A stretch of 64,000 nt of DNA from Pseudomonas aestuarii. GTDB lineage: Bacteria; Pseudomonadota; Gammaproteobacteria; Pseudomonadales; Pseudomonadaceae. The stretch lies in assembly GCF_027988105.1 (NCBI RefSeq), contig NZ_JAQJZJ010000006.1:186001-250000 (forward strand), written 5' to 3'. Under the pieces are notes generated by a model. It saw only the letters and a program-made list of their open reading frames with translations. It searched no databases and was not told the origin of the DNA. Position 1 is the first letter of the stretch. Each line of letters opens with the position of its first letter. Below, in pieces: positions 1 to 7,113 of the stretch. A program made the translations under genes and the position numbers.

Positions 1-444
1 GTGGTGGCGATGTTTCTTGTGCTTGTGCTTGTGCTTGTGGCCATGGCGGTGGCCACCGCCGTCATAGCGGTTGTCATAGCGGTTGTCGTTGCTCAGTTCG
101 TTGCCGAGTGCGCCGCCGGCGGCGCCACCCAGACCGGCACCGAGGAGCGATCCGCTGCTGCCGCCGACTTGGCCGCCGAGCACCGAGCCGCCCGCCGCGC
201 CGAGACCACCGCCGAGGGCGGCGCCAGTCTTGTTGCCGTCGCGGGCGGTAATCGCGCCGCCGGCGGCGCCACCGACCCCGGCACCAATCGCCGCGCCGCT
301 ACTGCCGCCGACCTGCTGGCCGATGACGTTACCCAGGACGCCGCCGACGCCGCTGCCGAGGGCGACTTTGCCGGAGTCGCCGGCCAGGGCATAAGGCGCG
401 GCGATAAGGCTGCTGAGCGCGAACGCTACGAGAATTTTGCGCAT
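1..444 (-). CDS. Glycine-zipper protein with His/Lys-rich tail (3' end beyond window)
   Basis: The ATG at 442-444 opens a protein with a Sec-type signal peptide (MRKILVAFALSSLIAAPYAL). Dense glycine-zipper repeats of GxxxG type (GSGVGGVLG, GAGVGGAAGG) follow, then a tail of alternating His and Lys (HGHKHKHKHKKHRHH). No stop occurs before base 1, so the C-terminus is missing. Glycine-zipper segments of this kind occur in outer-membrane or periplasmic proteins that associate with membranes. The His-rich tail could bind metal ions, which is inference. It is a tandem paralogue of the gene at 606-1091. The specific role is unknown. Confidence 0.75.
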   Translation of the reverse strand, partial: MRKILVAFALSSLIAAPYALAGDSGKVALGSGVGGVLGNVIGQQVGGSSGAAIGAGVGGAAGGAITARDGNKTGAALGGGLGAAGGSVLGGQVGGSSGSLLGAGLGGAAGGALGNELSNDNRYDNRYDGGGHRHGHKHKHKHKKHRHH

Positions 445-605
445 GGTTTGAGTCCTGCTGAAAAAGGGGACAAGCGTACTGCAGTCACGATTAGTGGCTT
501 TTCGCTACATCGCACAGATGTAGAGGCGCATGGCGGGCTTTGGTTCCCTGCCGCGCCAATGTTGGTTGCGCGATCCCCTGCCAATGCGCGCTGTGGCCGT
601 GTCTA

Positions 606-1091
606 TCAGTCGCGCCAGCCGTGACCGTGGTGCCTGCGCTTGTGGCGCTTGCCGTGGTGATGACGATGGCCGTGGCGGTGGTGGTCACGGTAATAACCGC
701 GGTCGCCACGGTAGTCGCGGTCGTCGTAACGGTTGGCATCGCCGTAGCTGTTGCCGATGGCGCCGCCGGCCCCACCACCGAGCGCCGCGCCGATCAGGCC
801 GCCGGTGGGGCCGCCCATTTGCTGGCCGATGACGTTGCCGCCGGCCGCCCCCAGACCGCCACCGATGGCCGCCTCGGTCTTGTTGCCGTTGCGTGCACCG
901 ACCGAGCCGCCCGCGGCGCCGCCGACGCCGGCACCGATGACCGCGCCGGTGTTGCCACCGATTTGCTGGCCGACCACCGAGCCCAATACCCCGCCCAGCG
1001 CGCCGCCGACGCCGGCCCTCATGTTATCGCCTGCCATTGCCTGTCCTGCGGCGAGGCCGAGGCTCAGTAGCAGCATCGAAATGTACTTCAT
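606..1091 (-). CDS. Glycine-zipper protein with His/Arg-rich tail
   Basis: This 161-residue protein starts with a signal peptide (MKYISMLLLSLGLAAGQAMA). Residues of about 25-115 are glycine-zipper repeats (GGALGGVLGSVVGQQIGG and similar), and a charged tail of about 45 residues is rich in His, Arg, Asp and Tyr. The repeat order closely matches the upstream-lying paralogue at 1-444, so the pair arose by tandem duplication with divergence of the tails. Export to the cell envelope is likely. Membrane insertion through the glycine zipper is known for the family, and metal binding by the tail is a guess. The start is the only ATG in front of the signal peptide. Confidence 0.75.
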   Translation of the reverse strand: MKYISMLLLSLGLAAGQAMAGDNMRAGVGGALGGVLGSVVGQQIGGNTGAVIGAGVGGAAGGSVGARNGNKTEAAIGGGLGAAGGNVIGQQMGGPTGGLIGAALGGGAGGAIGNSYGDANRYDDRDYRGDRGYYRDHHRHGHRHHHGKRHKRRHHGHGWRD

Positions 1092-1401
1092 GGAGAAGTT
1101 CTCTCAGTGGTTAAGTCGGGGGGCGATGCTGGGGTGGGCGAGCAGGCCTGGCAAGCGCCTGCCGACGAGCGGTGCGCTTGGGTAAATGTTGTGTAAGTAA
1201 CTGTTTTTAATGGAGAACTTTTTAAGGATTGGGTGGTCTGAAGTCCTTGTTTCAAGCCGCTCTGGTCTGGGCGTTGTTCAGGCCCTTCGAGGGGCTTTCA
1301 GCGCCTGCAGTCAGGCGCGCTGGCGTACAGCAAAGGTGCTAGCCCATTGGCACCTGTAGGAACACGCCGCCCGACCGCTGGATCGGCCGCCACCGGGGCG
1401 G
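1092..1401. other. Intergenic region, no gene recognised
   Basis: These 310 bases separate the glycine-zipper gene from the 3' end of the ArsR-type gene, both transcribed leftward. The stretch at 1180-1240 is AT-richer than its surroundings and could hold the promoter of the glycine-zipper gene. A short GC-rich hairpin (GCCCTTCGAGGGGC) lies near 1280 and may end transcription of the ArsR gene. I see no convincing coding sequence or RNA gene. Confidence 0.4.
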
Positions 1402-1698
1402 TCAGGCTGGCCCGCCATCCTGGCAGCACTCGGCCAGCATGAAATCCAGGGCCTGCTGCAAGCGGGCGAAGTCGACCCGGTTGAATACTTCGCGGCCTTC
1501 GCGCTGCTGCACGAGCACGCCGGCCTGCACCATGCTGTTGAGGTGATGGGCAAGGGTCGAGCGGGGAATGCCGATGCGCTCCTGCAACTGGCCGAAGTTG
1601 AGCCCGTCCGGGCCACTGCGCACCAGGGTGCGGAAGACCTGCAGGCGCAGCGGATTGCCCAGCGCCTCGAGGCAAGATGCGACTTCATTGAGTTCCAT
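1402..1698 (-). CDS. ArsR/SmtB-family transcriptional repressor
   Basis: This 98-residue winged-helix protein has the ArsR core: ALGNPLRLQVFRTL near residues 12-25 and a recognition helix with IPRSTLAHHLNSM at about 44-56. It has Cys9 and a Cys-Cys pair at 91-92 flanking the helix bundle, but no CxC metal box like that of ArsR itself. This recalls the thiol-sensing branch (BigR/YgaV/SqrR), although the positions are not identical. The start at 1698 is chosen because the protein begins directly with the first helix. The gene is divergent from the SoxC-like gene, and a perfect palindrome lies between them, so it probably represses that operon and itself in response to a sulfur or redox signal. 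Confidence 0.8.
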   Translation of the reverse strand: MELNEVASCLEALGNPLRLQVFRTLVRSGPDGLNFGQLQERIGIPRSTLAHHLNSMVQAGVLVQQREGREVFNRVDFARLQQALDFMLAECCQDGGPA

Positions 1699-1732
1699 GG
1701 CGCGGAGAATAGACAAGCGGTCAGCGGCATGC

Positions 1733-1764
1733 AACCATATAACTAGAATACTAGTTATATGGTT
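1733..1764. promoter_or_regulatory. Perfect 14-bp inverted repeat, probable ArsR operator
   Basis: The arms AACCATATAACTAG and CTAGTTATATGGTT flank a 4-base spacer (AATA). The repeat lies 34 bases upstream of the ArsR start and about 40 bases upstream of the SoxC-like start, where an ArsR dimer would block both divergent promoters. The AT-rich palindrome stands out in this GC-rich region. The assignment to the adjacent regulator is inference from position and symmetry. Confidence 0.7.
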
Positions 1765-1804
1765 GTTCGGTAATGCGACGGCGCCTGCCGTCCGGGAGCC
1801 CGTC

Positions 1805-3088
1805 GTGAACAAGTCAGCTTTGCGCTTCGTCGCCGGTAACGGCCTGCTCGACCGCCGCGCCTTTCTCAAGAGCGGCTACGGCCTGACCCTTGCCGCCGCC
1901 CTCGGCCTGTCGCCGGCCGGGCGGGTGCTGGCGCAAGGCGAGCCGCCCATGCCGGCCTGGATGACCCGCCTGGGCGGCGCCGACAGCGACTACGGCAGCC
2001 CCGCGGCCCATGAGCGCCAGGTGTTGCGCCAGCTGCAGCCGAGCACCGCGCAGACCGCCGGTTTCAGCATCTGGCATTCGCCGTTGCAGCATCAGCGCGG
2101 CAGCATCACCCCCAGCGGCCTGCACTTCGCGGTGCACCACAACGGCATCCCGGCCATCGATCCCGAGCGTCATCAGCTGCTGATTCATGGTCTGGTCGAG
2201 CGGCCGCTGAAGTTCGACCTGGAGCGATTGCTGCGCTACCCCATGGTGTCGCGTATCCAGTTTCTCGAATGCGCGGGCAACACCGCGGCCAACGCCCTCT
2301 CGCCGACCGCGCGCGATGCCGATTGCCAGGCATTGTTCGGCCAGGTATCGGGCGCGGAATGGACCGGCGTGCCGCTGTCCTATCTGCTGCGAGAGGCCGG
2401 GGTCAAGGCCGCGGCGCGCTGGGTGATCTGCGAGGGCGCCGACGGCGGCTCGCACAGCCGCAGCCTGCCGCTGGCCAAGCTGCTGGACGACGCCATCATC
2501 GCCTTCTACCAGAACGGCGAACGCCTGCGGCCCTCCCAGGGTTATCCGCTGCGCCTGTTCGTGCCGGGCTGGGAAGGCAACGTCAGCGTCAAGTGGCTGC
2601 ACCGCCTGGAGGTCAGCGACAGCCCGGTGTTCAGCAAGGACGAGTCGGGGCTCTATACGCGCATTCTCAGCGACGGCGAGATTCTCGCGTTCGGCTTCCC
2701 GATGGAGGTCAAGTCGGTGATCACCCATCCCAGCGGACAGCAGCAACTGCCCGAGCTCAAGGGCTTCTACGAGGTCTCCGGGTTGGCCTGGTCCGGCATG
2801 GGGCGCATCGCCAAGGTCGAGGTCTCCGCCGACAACGGCCGCAGCTGGGCGCCGGCGCAGCTGCAGACGCCGGTGCTGGACAAGGCACTGACCCGTTTCA
2901 GCATCCCCTGGCAGTGGACGGGCGCGGCCACCACCCTGCTCAGTCGCGCCACCGACGCGCTGGGCAACACCCAGCCGAGCCGCAGCGAATGGCGCAGCCG
3001 TTACGCGGCCCACTCGTTCAACCACTACAACGCCATCCAGGCCTGGCGGGTTAGCAGCAGCGGCGAGGTGGAGAATGTTTATGCGTAG
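1805..3088 (+). CDS. soxC: SoxC-like molybdopterin sulfite/sulfane dehydrogenase
   Basis: This 427-residue periplasmic enzyme belongs to the sulfite oxidase family. It has a Tat signal near the N-terminus (RRAFLKSGYG) and the conserved Mo-ligand motif ECAGN in the catalytic domain. The C-terminal Mo-co dimerisation domain follows (VKSVITHPSG onward, then SADNGRSW). The GTG at 1805 is chosen because GGGAG lies 6 bases upstream and the Tat motif follows closely; a much longer frame extends upstream but crosses the ArsR promoter. The downstream cytochrome gene overlaps by 14 bases, as in soxCD pairs. No other sox genes are seen nearby, so it may act as a stand-alone sulfite dehydrogenase (SorAB-like) rather than in a full Sox system. 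Confidence 0.85.
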   Translation: MNKSALRFVAGNGLLDRRAFLKSGYGLTLAAALGLSPAGRVLAQGEPPMPAWMTRLGGADSDYGSPAAHERQVLRQLQPSTAQTAGFSIWHSPLQHQRGSITPSGLHFAVHHNGIPAIDPERHQLLIHGLVERPLKFDLERLLRYPMVSRIQFLECAGNTAANALSPTARDADCQALFGQVSGAEWTGVPLSYLLREAGVKAAARWVICEGADGGSHSRSLPLAKLLDDAIIAFYQNGERLRPSQGYPLRLFVPGWEGNVSVKWLHRLEVSDSPVFSKDESGLYTRILSDGEILAFGFPMEVKSVITHPSGQQQLPELKGFYEVSGLAWSGMGRIAKVEVSADNGRSWAPAQLQTPVLDKALTRFSIPWQWTGAATTLLSRATDALGNTQPSRSEWRSRYAAHSFNHYNAIQAWRVSSSGEVENVYA

Positions 3089-3641
3089 CCTGTGGCTGCT
3101 GCTGGCGCTGACCGGCAGTGCGACGGCGCAACCGGTGATCGATTTCGGCCAACCGCTATCGCAGCAGACCATCGAGCGTTATGCCATCAGCGTATTCCCC
3201 GACGGGCGCAACCTGCCCCCAGGCCAGGGCAGCGTGCTCGCCGGCGGCGAGCTTTACGCCAGCCAGTGCGCCGGCTGCCACAGCGCCAACGGCAAACAAG
3301 GCCCGGCGGCGCGCCTGGTCGGCAGCGACGGTTTTTTCAGCTTCGACGACCCACTGCGGATCCTGCGGATCAGCGAGCATCCGTTGCTGCTGCTCTCGGT
3401 GGGCGGTCAATGGCCTTACGCCACCAGCATCTTCGACTACATCCGGCGGGCCATGCCGCACTATGCGCCGAAGAGCCTGAGTAATGATCAGGTGTATGCC
3501 GTCACCGCCTATCTCCTGCACCTCAATGGCCTGCTGGACGCGAGCGCGGTGCTCGACCAGGACAGCCTGGCCAAGGTCGAGATGCCCGGGCGCAAACGCC
3601 TGCGCTGGGCGCAAGACGCACCGCAGCCCGTCGCGCCCTGA
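3075..3641 (+). CDS. soxD: SoxD-like monohaem cytochrome c
   Basis: This 188-residue exported c-type cytochrome has a signal peptide (MRSLWLLLALTGSATA), one haem-binding motif CAGCH near residue 65, and a likely distal Met in the RRAMPHYAP region. The segment around ISVFPDGRNLPPGQGS is typical of SoxD-type partners of SoxC. It probably accepts electrons from the molybdoenzyme encoded immediately upstream. SoxD of Paracoccus carries two haems, whereas only one is present here. Two starts are possible, ATG at 3075 (after GAGG) and ATG at 3081 (after GGAG); the signal peptide works from either. Translation is coupled to the upstream gene by overlap. Confidence 0.83.
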   Translation: MFMRSLWLLLALTGSATAQPVIDFGQPLSQQTIERYAISVFPDGRNLPPGQGSVLAGGELYASQCAGCHSANGKQGPAARLVGSDGFFSFDDPLRILRISEHPLLLLSVGGQWPYATSIFDYIRRAMPHYAPKSLSNDQVYAVTAYLLHLNGLLDASAVLDQDSLAKVEMPGRKRLRWAQDAPQPVAP

Positions 3642-3750
3642 GAGGGGCCACCCGTCTTCGCCGCAGCGCTGGCGCTGGCGCGCAGCCAACTGGCGCCTGG
3701 CAGGCGTCAGCATCCGCCTCGACCTGGCAAAAAATCCAGGCGTTCAGGCA

Positions 3751-4839
3751 TCACAGCAGGCTCTCGCGGCTCCACTGCTCCAGCGCCTGGGCCAGTGGCA
3801 GCACCTCGCCGGGACGGCTCAGGGCGTAGCCGGGCAGCTGGGCGATGCGCGCCTGGAACTCGGGGTTCTGCAGCACCTCGAGCAGGGCGCCCATGGCCGG
3901 CAGGGCCAGACTGTCCTGGTGGCAGAGCAGGCAGTAGTGCTCGCGAGCGATGGGGATGAAGGCCAGGCCGAACAGGCGCGCCGCCGCCTCGACACCGAAG
4001 CCGACATCGGCCATGCCGCTGGCGACGTAGGCGGCCACCGCGGCGTGGGTGTATTCCTCGTTATGAAAGCCGTCGATGTCGGCAGTGTCGATCGCCGCCT
4101 GCTGCAGCAGGCTTTCCAGCAGCATGCGCGTGCCCGAACCCTGTTCGCGGTTGACCAGGCGCAGGCCGCTGCGCTGCAGGTCGGCCAGCCCGGCGATGCC
4201 CAGCGGGTTGCCGGGGGCGAGGATCAGCCCCTGGGTGCGCACGACGAAGGTGATCACCCGGTGCTCGGTACGCAGCCAGGGCTGGATGCGCGCCATGCTC
4301 AGGTTGCCCAGTGGCCCGGCCGGCACGTGCAGGCCGGCCAGGTCGCAGTCGCGGCGTTGCAGCGAAAGCATTGCCTCGACGCCGCTGCGAAACTGCAACT
4401 CCCACTGCCAGCGGCCGTCCTGTTCCAGCCACTCGCGCAGCGCCGCCACGGCGAAGCCATGGCTGGCATGGATGCGCAGGCCGGGGCGGGTTTCCTGCAG
4501 CGCACGGTTGAGTTCGATTTCCAGCTCGCCGGCGAGGTTGTCCAGTTGCGGCGCCAGGCGCGCGCGGATCCGTTGGTCGGCGCGCAGCAGTTTTTCCCCG
4601 AGGCTGGTGAGGCGCGCGCCCTTGCCGCGCTGCAGCTCGATCAGCGGGCTGCCGAAGAAGGCTTCCCACTTGCCCAGCAGGTTCCACGCATGCCGGTAGG
4701 AGTAGCCGCTGCGGGCCGCAGCCTCGGTCAGCTTGCCGCTATCGTGGACATTTTGCAGCAGGCTCAGGCCCTGCGGGTCTAGGCTGCTGCCATCGGTCTG
4801 GTGAAAGCGCCAGCGCGGTTGAATCTCGATGCGGATCAT
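3751..4839 (-). CDS. ModE-type HTH / periplasmic-binding-fold transcriptional regulator
   Basis: The 362-residue protein has an N-terminal ModE-like winged helix (LTEAAARSGYSYRHAWNLLGKWE, residues of about 37-59). A long C-terminal domain of the type-2 periplasmic-binding fold follows (PBP-like; the segment NREQGSGTRMLLE is characteristic). This architecture is common in regulators found beside molybdenum enzymes. It is divergent from fdsG, so it very likely controls the formate dehydrogenase operon. The ligand is unknown: molybdate, formate or another anion are all possible, and the ModE molybdate-binding MOP domain is absent. Confidence 0.85.
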   Translation of the reverse strand: MIRIEIQPRWRFHQTDGSSLDPQGLSLLQNVHDSGKLTEAAARSGYSYRHAWNLLGKWEAFFGSPLIELQRGKGARLTSLGEKLLRADQRIRARLAPQLDNLAGELEIELNRALQETRPGLRIHASHGFAVAALREWLEQDGRWQWELQFRSGVEAMLSLQRRDCDLAGLHVPAGPLGNLSMARIQPWLRTEHRVITFVVRTQGLILAPGNPLGIAGLADLQRSGLRLVNREQGSGTRMLLESLLQQAAIDTADIDGFHNEEYTHAAVAAYVASGMADVGFGVEAAARLFGLAFIPIAREHYCLLCHQDSLALPAMGALLEVLQNPEFQARIAQLPGYALSRPGEVLPLAQALEQWSRESLL

Positions 4840-4935
4840 ATGTCCTCTGCTTCATATTTGATCGGGCGTATCTGCATGTTAGCTTGGCTGTCCGTGGTTT
4901 TCATGACCTGCAAATAAGAACTCAATTTCATATGT
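4836..4935. promoter_or_regulatory. Candidate regulator sites in the fds divergent promoter region
   Basis: The octamer TCATATGT occurs at 4836-4843 and again at 4928-4935, with the variant TCATATTT at 4852-4859. The first two sites are spaced 16 bases apart. The intervening DNA is AT-rich compared with the flanking genes and must contain the promoters for the ModE/PBP regulator and fdsG. That these are binding sites for the divergent regulator is inference from repetition and position only. Confidence 0.4.
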
Positions 4936-5026
4936 TGTGCGCCTTAGGGGTCGCTCGGTCCTTCGCCGGATAGTTTCGGCGGCTGGCGGCGATCACCACC
5001 CGCGCACAGCGGCCGGAGCCTCGAAC

Positions 5027-5521
5027 ATGGCCAAGCTTGCCCCGCATGCCGACTTACCGCAGTACCAGGCCGTCACCCGCGAGGTGTTGGCGGCGCATCG
5101 CGACGAACCGGGCGCCCTGCTGCCGATTCTTCACGACATCCAGGATCGTCTCGGCGCGGTGCCGCCCGAGGTGCTGCCGCTGATCGCCGAAGACCTCTGC
5201 CTGTCGCGCGCCGAGGTGCACGGCGTGGTCAGCTTTTACCACGATTTCCGTGCCACTCCGCCCGGTCGCCTGCACCTCAAGCTTTGCCAGGCCGAGGCCT
5301 GCCAATCGATGGGGGCCAAGGCGCTGACCGCCGAGCTGCAGGAAAAACTCGGTCTGCAACTGGGCGAGACCCGTGAAGACGGCAGCCTGACCCTGGAAGC
5401 GGTGTATTGCCTGGGCAACTGCGCCTGTGCGCCGAACGCCATGCTCAATGGCCAGTTGCACGGTCGGGTCGATGCCGAGGACCTGCTGGACTTGCTGGAA
5501 GAACAGGAGGCACGCGCATGA
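5027..5521 (+). CDS. fdsG: NAD-dependent formate dehydrogenase gamma subunit
   Basis: This 164-residue protein is homologous to the 24-kDa NuoE subunit of complex I. The four [2Fe-2S] ligands are visible as CQAEAC and CLGNCAC. In soluble FdsABG-type formate dehydrogenases this subunit supports electron transfer between the molybdenum subunit and the diaphorase FdsB. The ATG at 5027 is used because homology begins there (MAKLAPHADLPQYQ); the upstream in-frame extension lies in the promoter region. The stop overlaps the fdsB start as ATGA, indicating translational coupling. It is the first gene of fdsGBA-D. Confidence 0.92.
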   Translation: MAKLAPHADLPQYQAVTREVLAAHRDEPGALLPILHDIQDRLGAVPPEVLPLIAEDLCLSRAEVHGVVSFYHDFRATPPGRLHLKLCQAEACQSMGAKALTAELQEKLGLQLGETREDGSLTLEAVYCLGNCACAPNAMLNGQLHGRVDAEDLLDLLEEQEARA

Positions 5522-7098
5522 GCCAGTTGAAGCAAGCCATCACCGTCTACGTCCCGCGTGACGCCAGCGCCCTGAGCCTGGGCGCCGACAAGGTGGCCCA
5601 GGCCATAGTCGCCGAGGCACGGGCGCGCAATATCGAAGTGCGCCTGGTGCGCAACGGTTCGCGCGGGCTGTTCTGGCTCGAACCGCTGGTCGAGGTCGCC
5701 ACCCCGGCCGGGCGCGTGGCCTATGGCCCGGTCAAGACCCGCGATGTCGCCGGGCTGTTCGATGCCGGTTTCCTTGCCGCCGGCGAGCACCCGCTGGCAC
5801 TCGGCCTGACCGAAGAAATCGACTACCTCAAGCGCCAGGAGCGCCTGACCTTCGCCCGCGCCGGGATCACCGATCCGCTGTCGCTGGCCGACTATATCGC
5901 CCATGACGGCTACCGCGGCCTCACGCGCGCACTGCAAATCGGCGCCGAGGCGATCATCGCCGAGGTGCTCGACTCCGGCCTGCGCGGCCGTGGCGGCGCG
6001 GCCTTCCCCACCGGGATCAAGTGGCGCACCGTGGCCGGCTGCGCGGCTGAGCAGAAGTACATCGTCTGCAACGCCGACGAGGGCGACTCGGGCACCTTCT
6101 CCGACCGCATGGTGATGGAAGACGACCCCTTCGTGCTGATCGAGGGCATGACCATCGCCGCCCTGGCCGTCGGCGCCACCGAAGGCTACATCTACCTGCG
6201 CTCGGAATACCCGCACGCCGAGGCCGCGCTCACCGCGGCCATCGCCACGGCCTATGCCGAGGGCTACCTGGGCGACGACATTCTCGGCAGCGGCCAGCGC
6301 TTCCACCTGCACCTGCGCCGTGGCGCCGGTGCCTATGTCTGCGGTGAGGAAACCTCGCTGCTGGAAAGCCTCGAAGGCAAGCGCGGCGAAGTGCGGCCCA
6401 AGCCGCCACTGCCGGCGATCGAGGGCCTGTTCGGCATGCCGACGGTGATCAACAACGTGATCTCGCTGGCCTCGGTGCCGATCATCCTCGACAAGGGCGG
6501 CGCTTACTACAAGGACTACGGCATGGGCCGCTCGCTCGGCACCCTGCCGATCCAGCTGACCGGCAACATCGCCCGTGGTGGCCTGATCGAGAAGGCCTTC
6601 GGCGTTACCCTGCGCGAACTGCTCTACGACTACGGCGGCGGTTCGGCCAGCGGTCGGCCGATCCGCGCGGTTCAGGTCGGCGGCCCGCTGGGTGCCTACC
6701 TGCCGGAGTCGCAATTCGACACGCCGCTGGACTACGAGGCCTTCGCCGCCCTCGGCGCGGTGCTCGGTCACGGCGGCATCGTGGTGTTCGACGATACGGT
6801 CGACCTGGCCGACATGGCCCGCTACGCCATGGAATTCTGCGCCATCGAATCCTGCGGCAAGTGCACGCCCTGCCGGATCGGCTCGACCCGTGGCGAAGAG
6901 CTGCTCGAGCAGATCATCGTCGCCCGTTCCGAAGGCCCGCAGCCGGGGCGCATCGAACTGCTCAAGAGCCTGTGCGACACCATGCTCGGCGGTTCGCTGT
7001 GCGCCCTCGGCGGCATGACACCCTATCCGGTGTTGAGCGCCCTCAATCACTTTCCCGAAGACTTCGGCGTGTCGCAAGACGCAGCCGCAGCCCGCTGA
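5518..7098 (+). CDS. fdsB: NAD-dependent formate dehydrogenase beta (diaphorase) subunit
   Basis: This 526-residue NuoF-like protein reduces NAD+. An N-terminal thioredoxin-like segment precedes the FMN/NAD domain with GRGGAAFPTGIKW and NADEGDSGTFSDR. The [4Fe-4S] motif CGKCTPCRIG lies towards the C-terminus (about residue 448). It forms the diaphorase part of cytoplasmic formate dehydrogenase and passes electrons from FdsA to NAD+. It overlaps fdsG by 4 bases, and fdsA begins 15 bases downstream. Length and motifs are complete, with no sign of damage. Confidence 0.93.
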   Translation: MSQLKQAITVYVPRDASALSLGADKVAQAIVAEARARNIEVRLVRNGSRGLFWLEPLVEVATPAGRVAYGPVKTRDVAGLFDAGFLAAGEHPLALGLTEEIDYLKRQERLTFARAGITDPLSLADYIAHDGYRGLTRALQIGAEAIIAEVLDSGLRGRGGAAFPTGIKWRTVAGCAAEQKYIVCNADEGDSGTFSDRMVMEDDPFVLIEGMTIAALAVGATEGYIYLRSEYPHAEAALTAAIATAYAEGYLGDDILGSGQRFHLHLRRGAGAYVCGEETSLLESLEGKRGEVRPKPPLPAIEGLFGMPTVINNVISLASVPIILDKGGAYYKDYGMGRSLGTLPIQLTGNIARGGLIEKAFGVTLRELLYDYGGGSASGRPIRAVQVGGPLGAYLPESQFDTPLDYEAFAALGAVLGHGGIVVFDDTVDLADMARYAMEFCAIESCGKCTPCRIGSTRGEELLEQIIVARSEGPQPGRIELLKSLCDTMLGGSLCALGGMTPYPVLSALNHFPEDFGVSQDAAAAR

Positions 7099-7113
7099 AC
7101 CGGAGACACCGAC

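Noticed and set aside
4840..5026. Sigma-54 promoter upstream of fdsG
   Set aside because: No GG-N10-GC pair with the flanking consensus was found in this gap, and the neighbouring regulator is not a sigma-54 activator.
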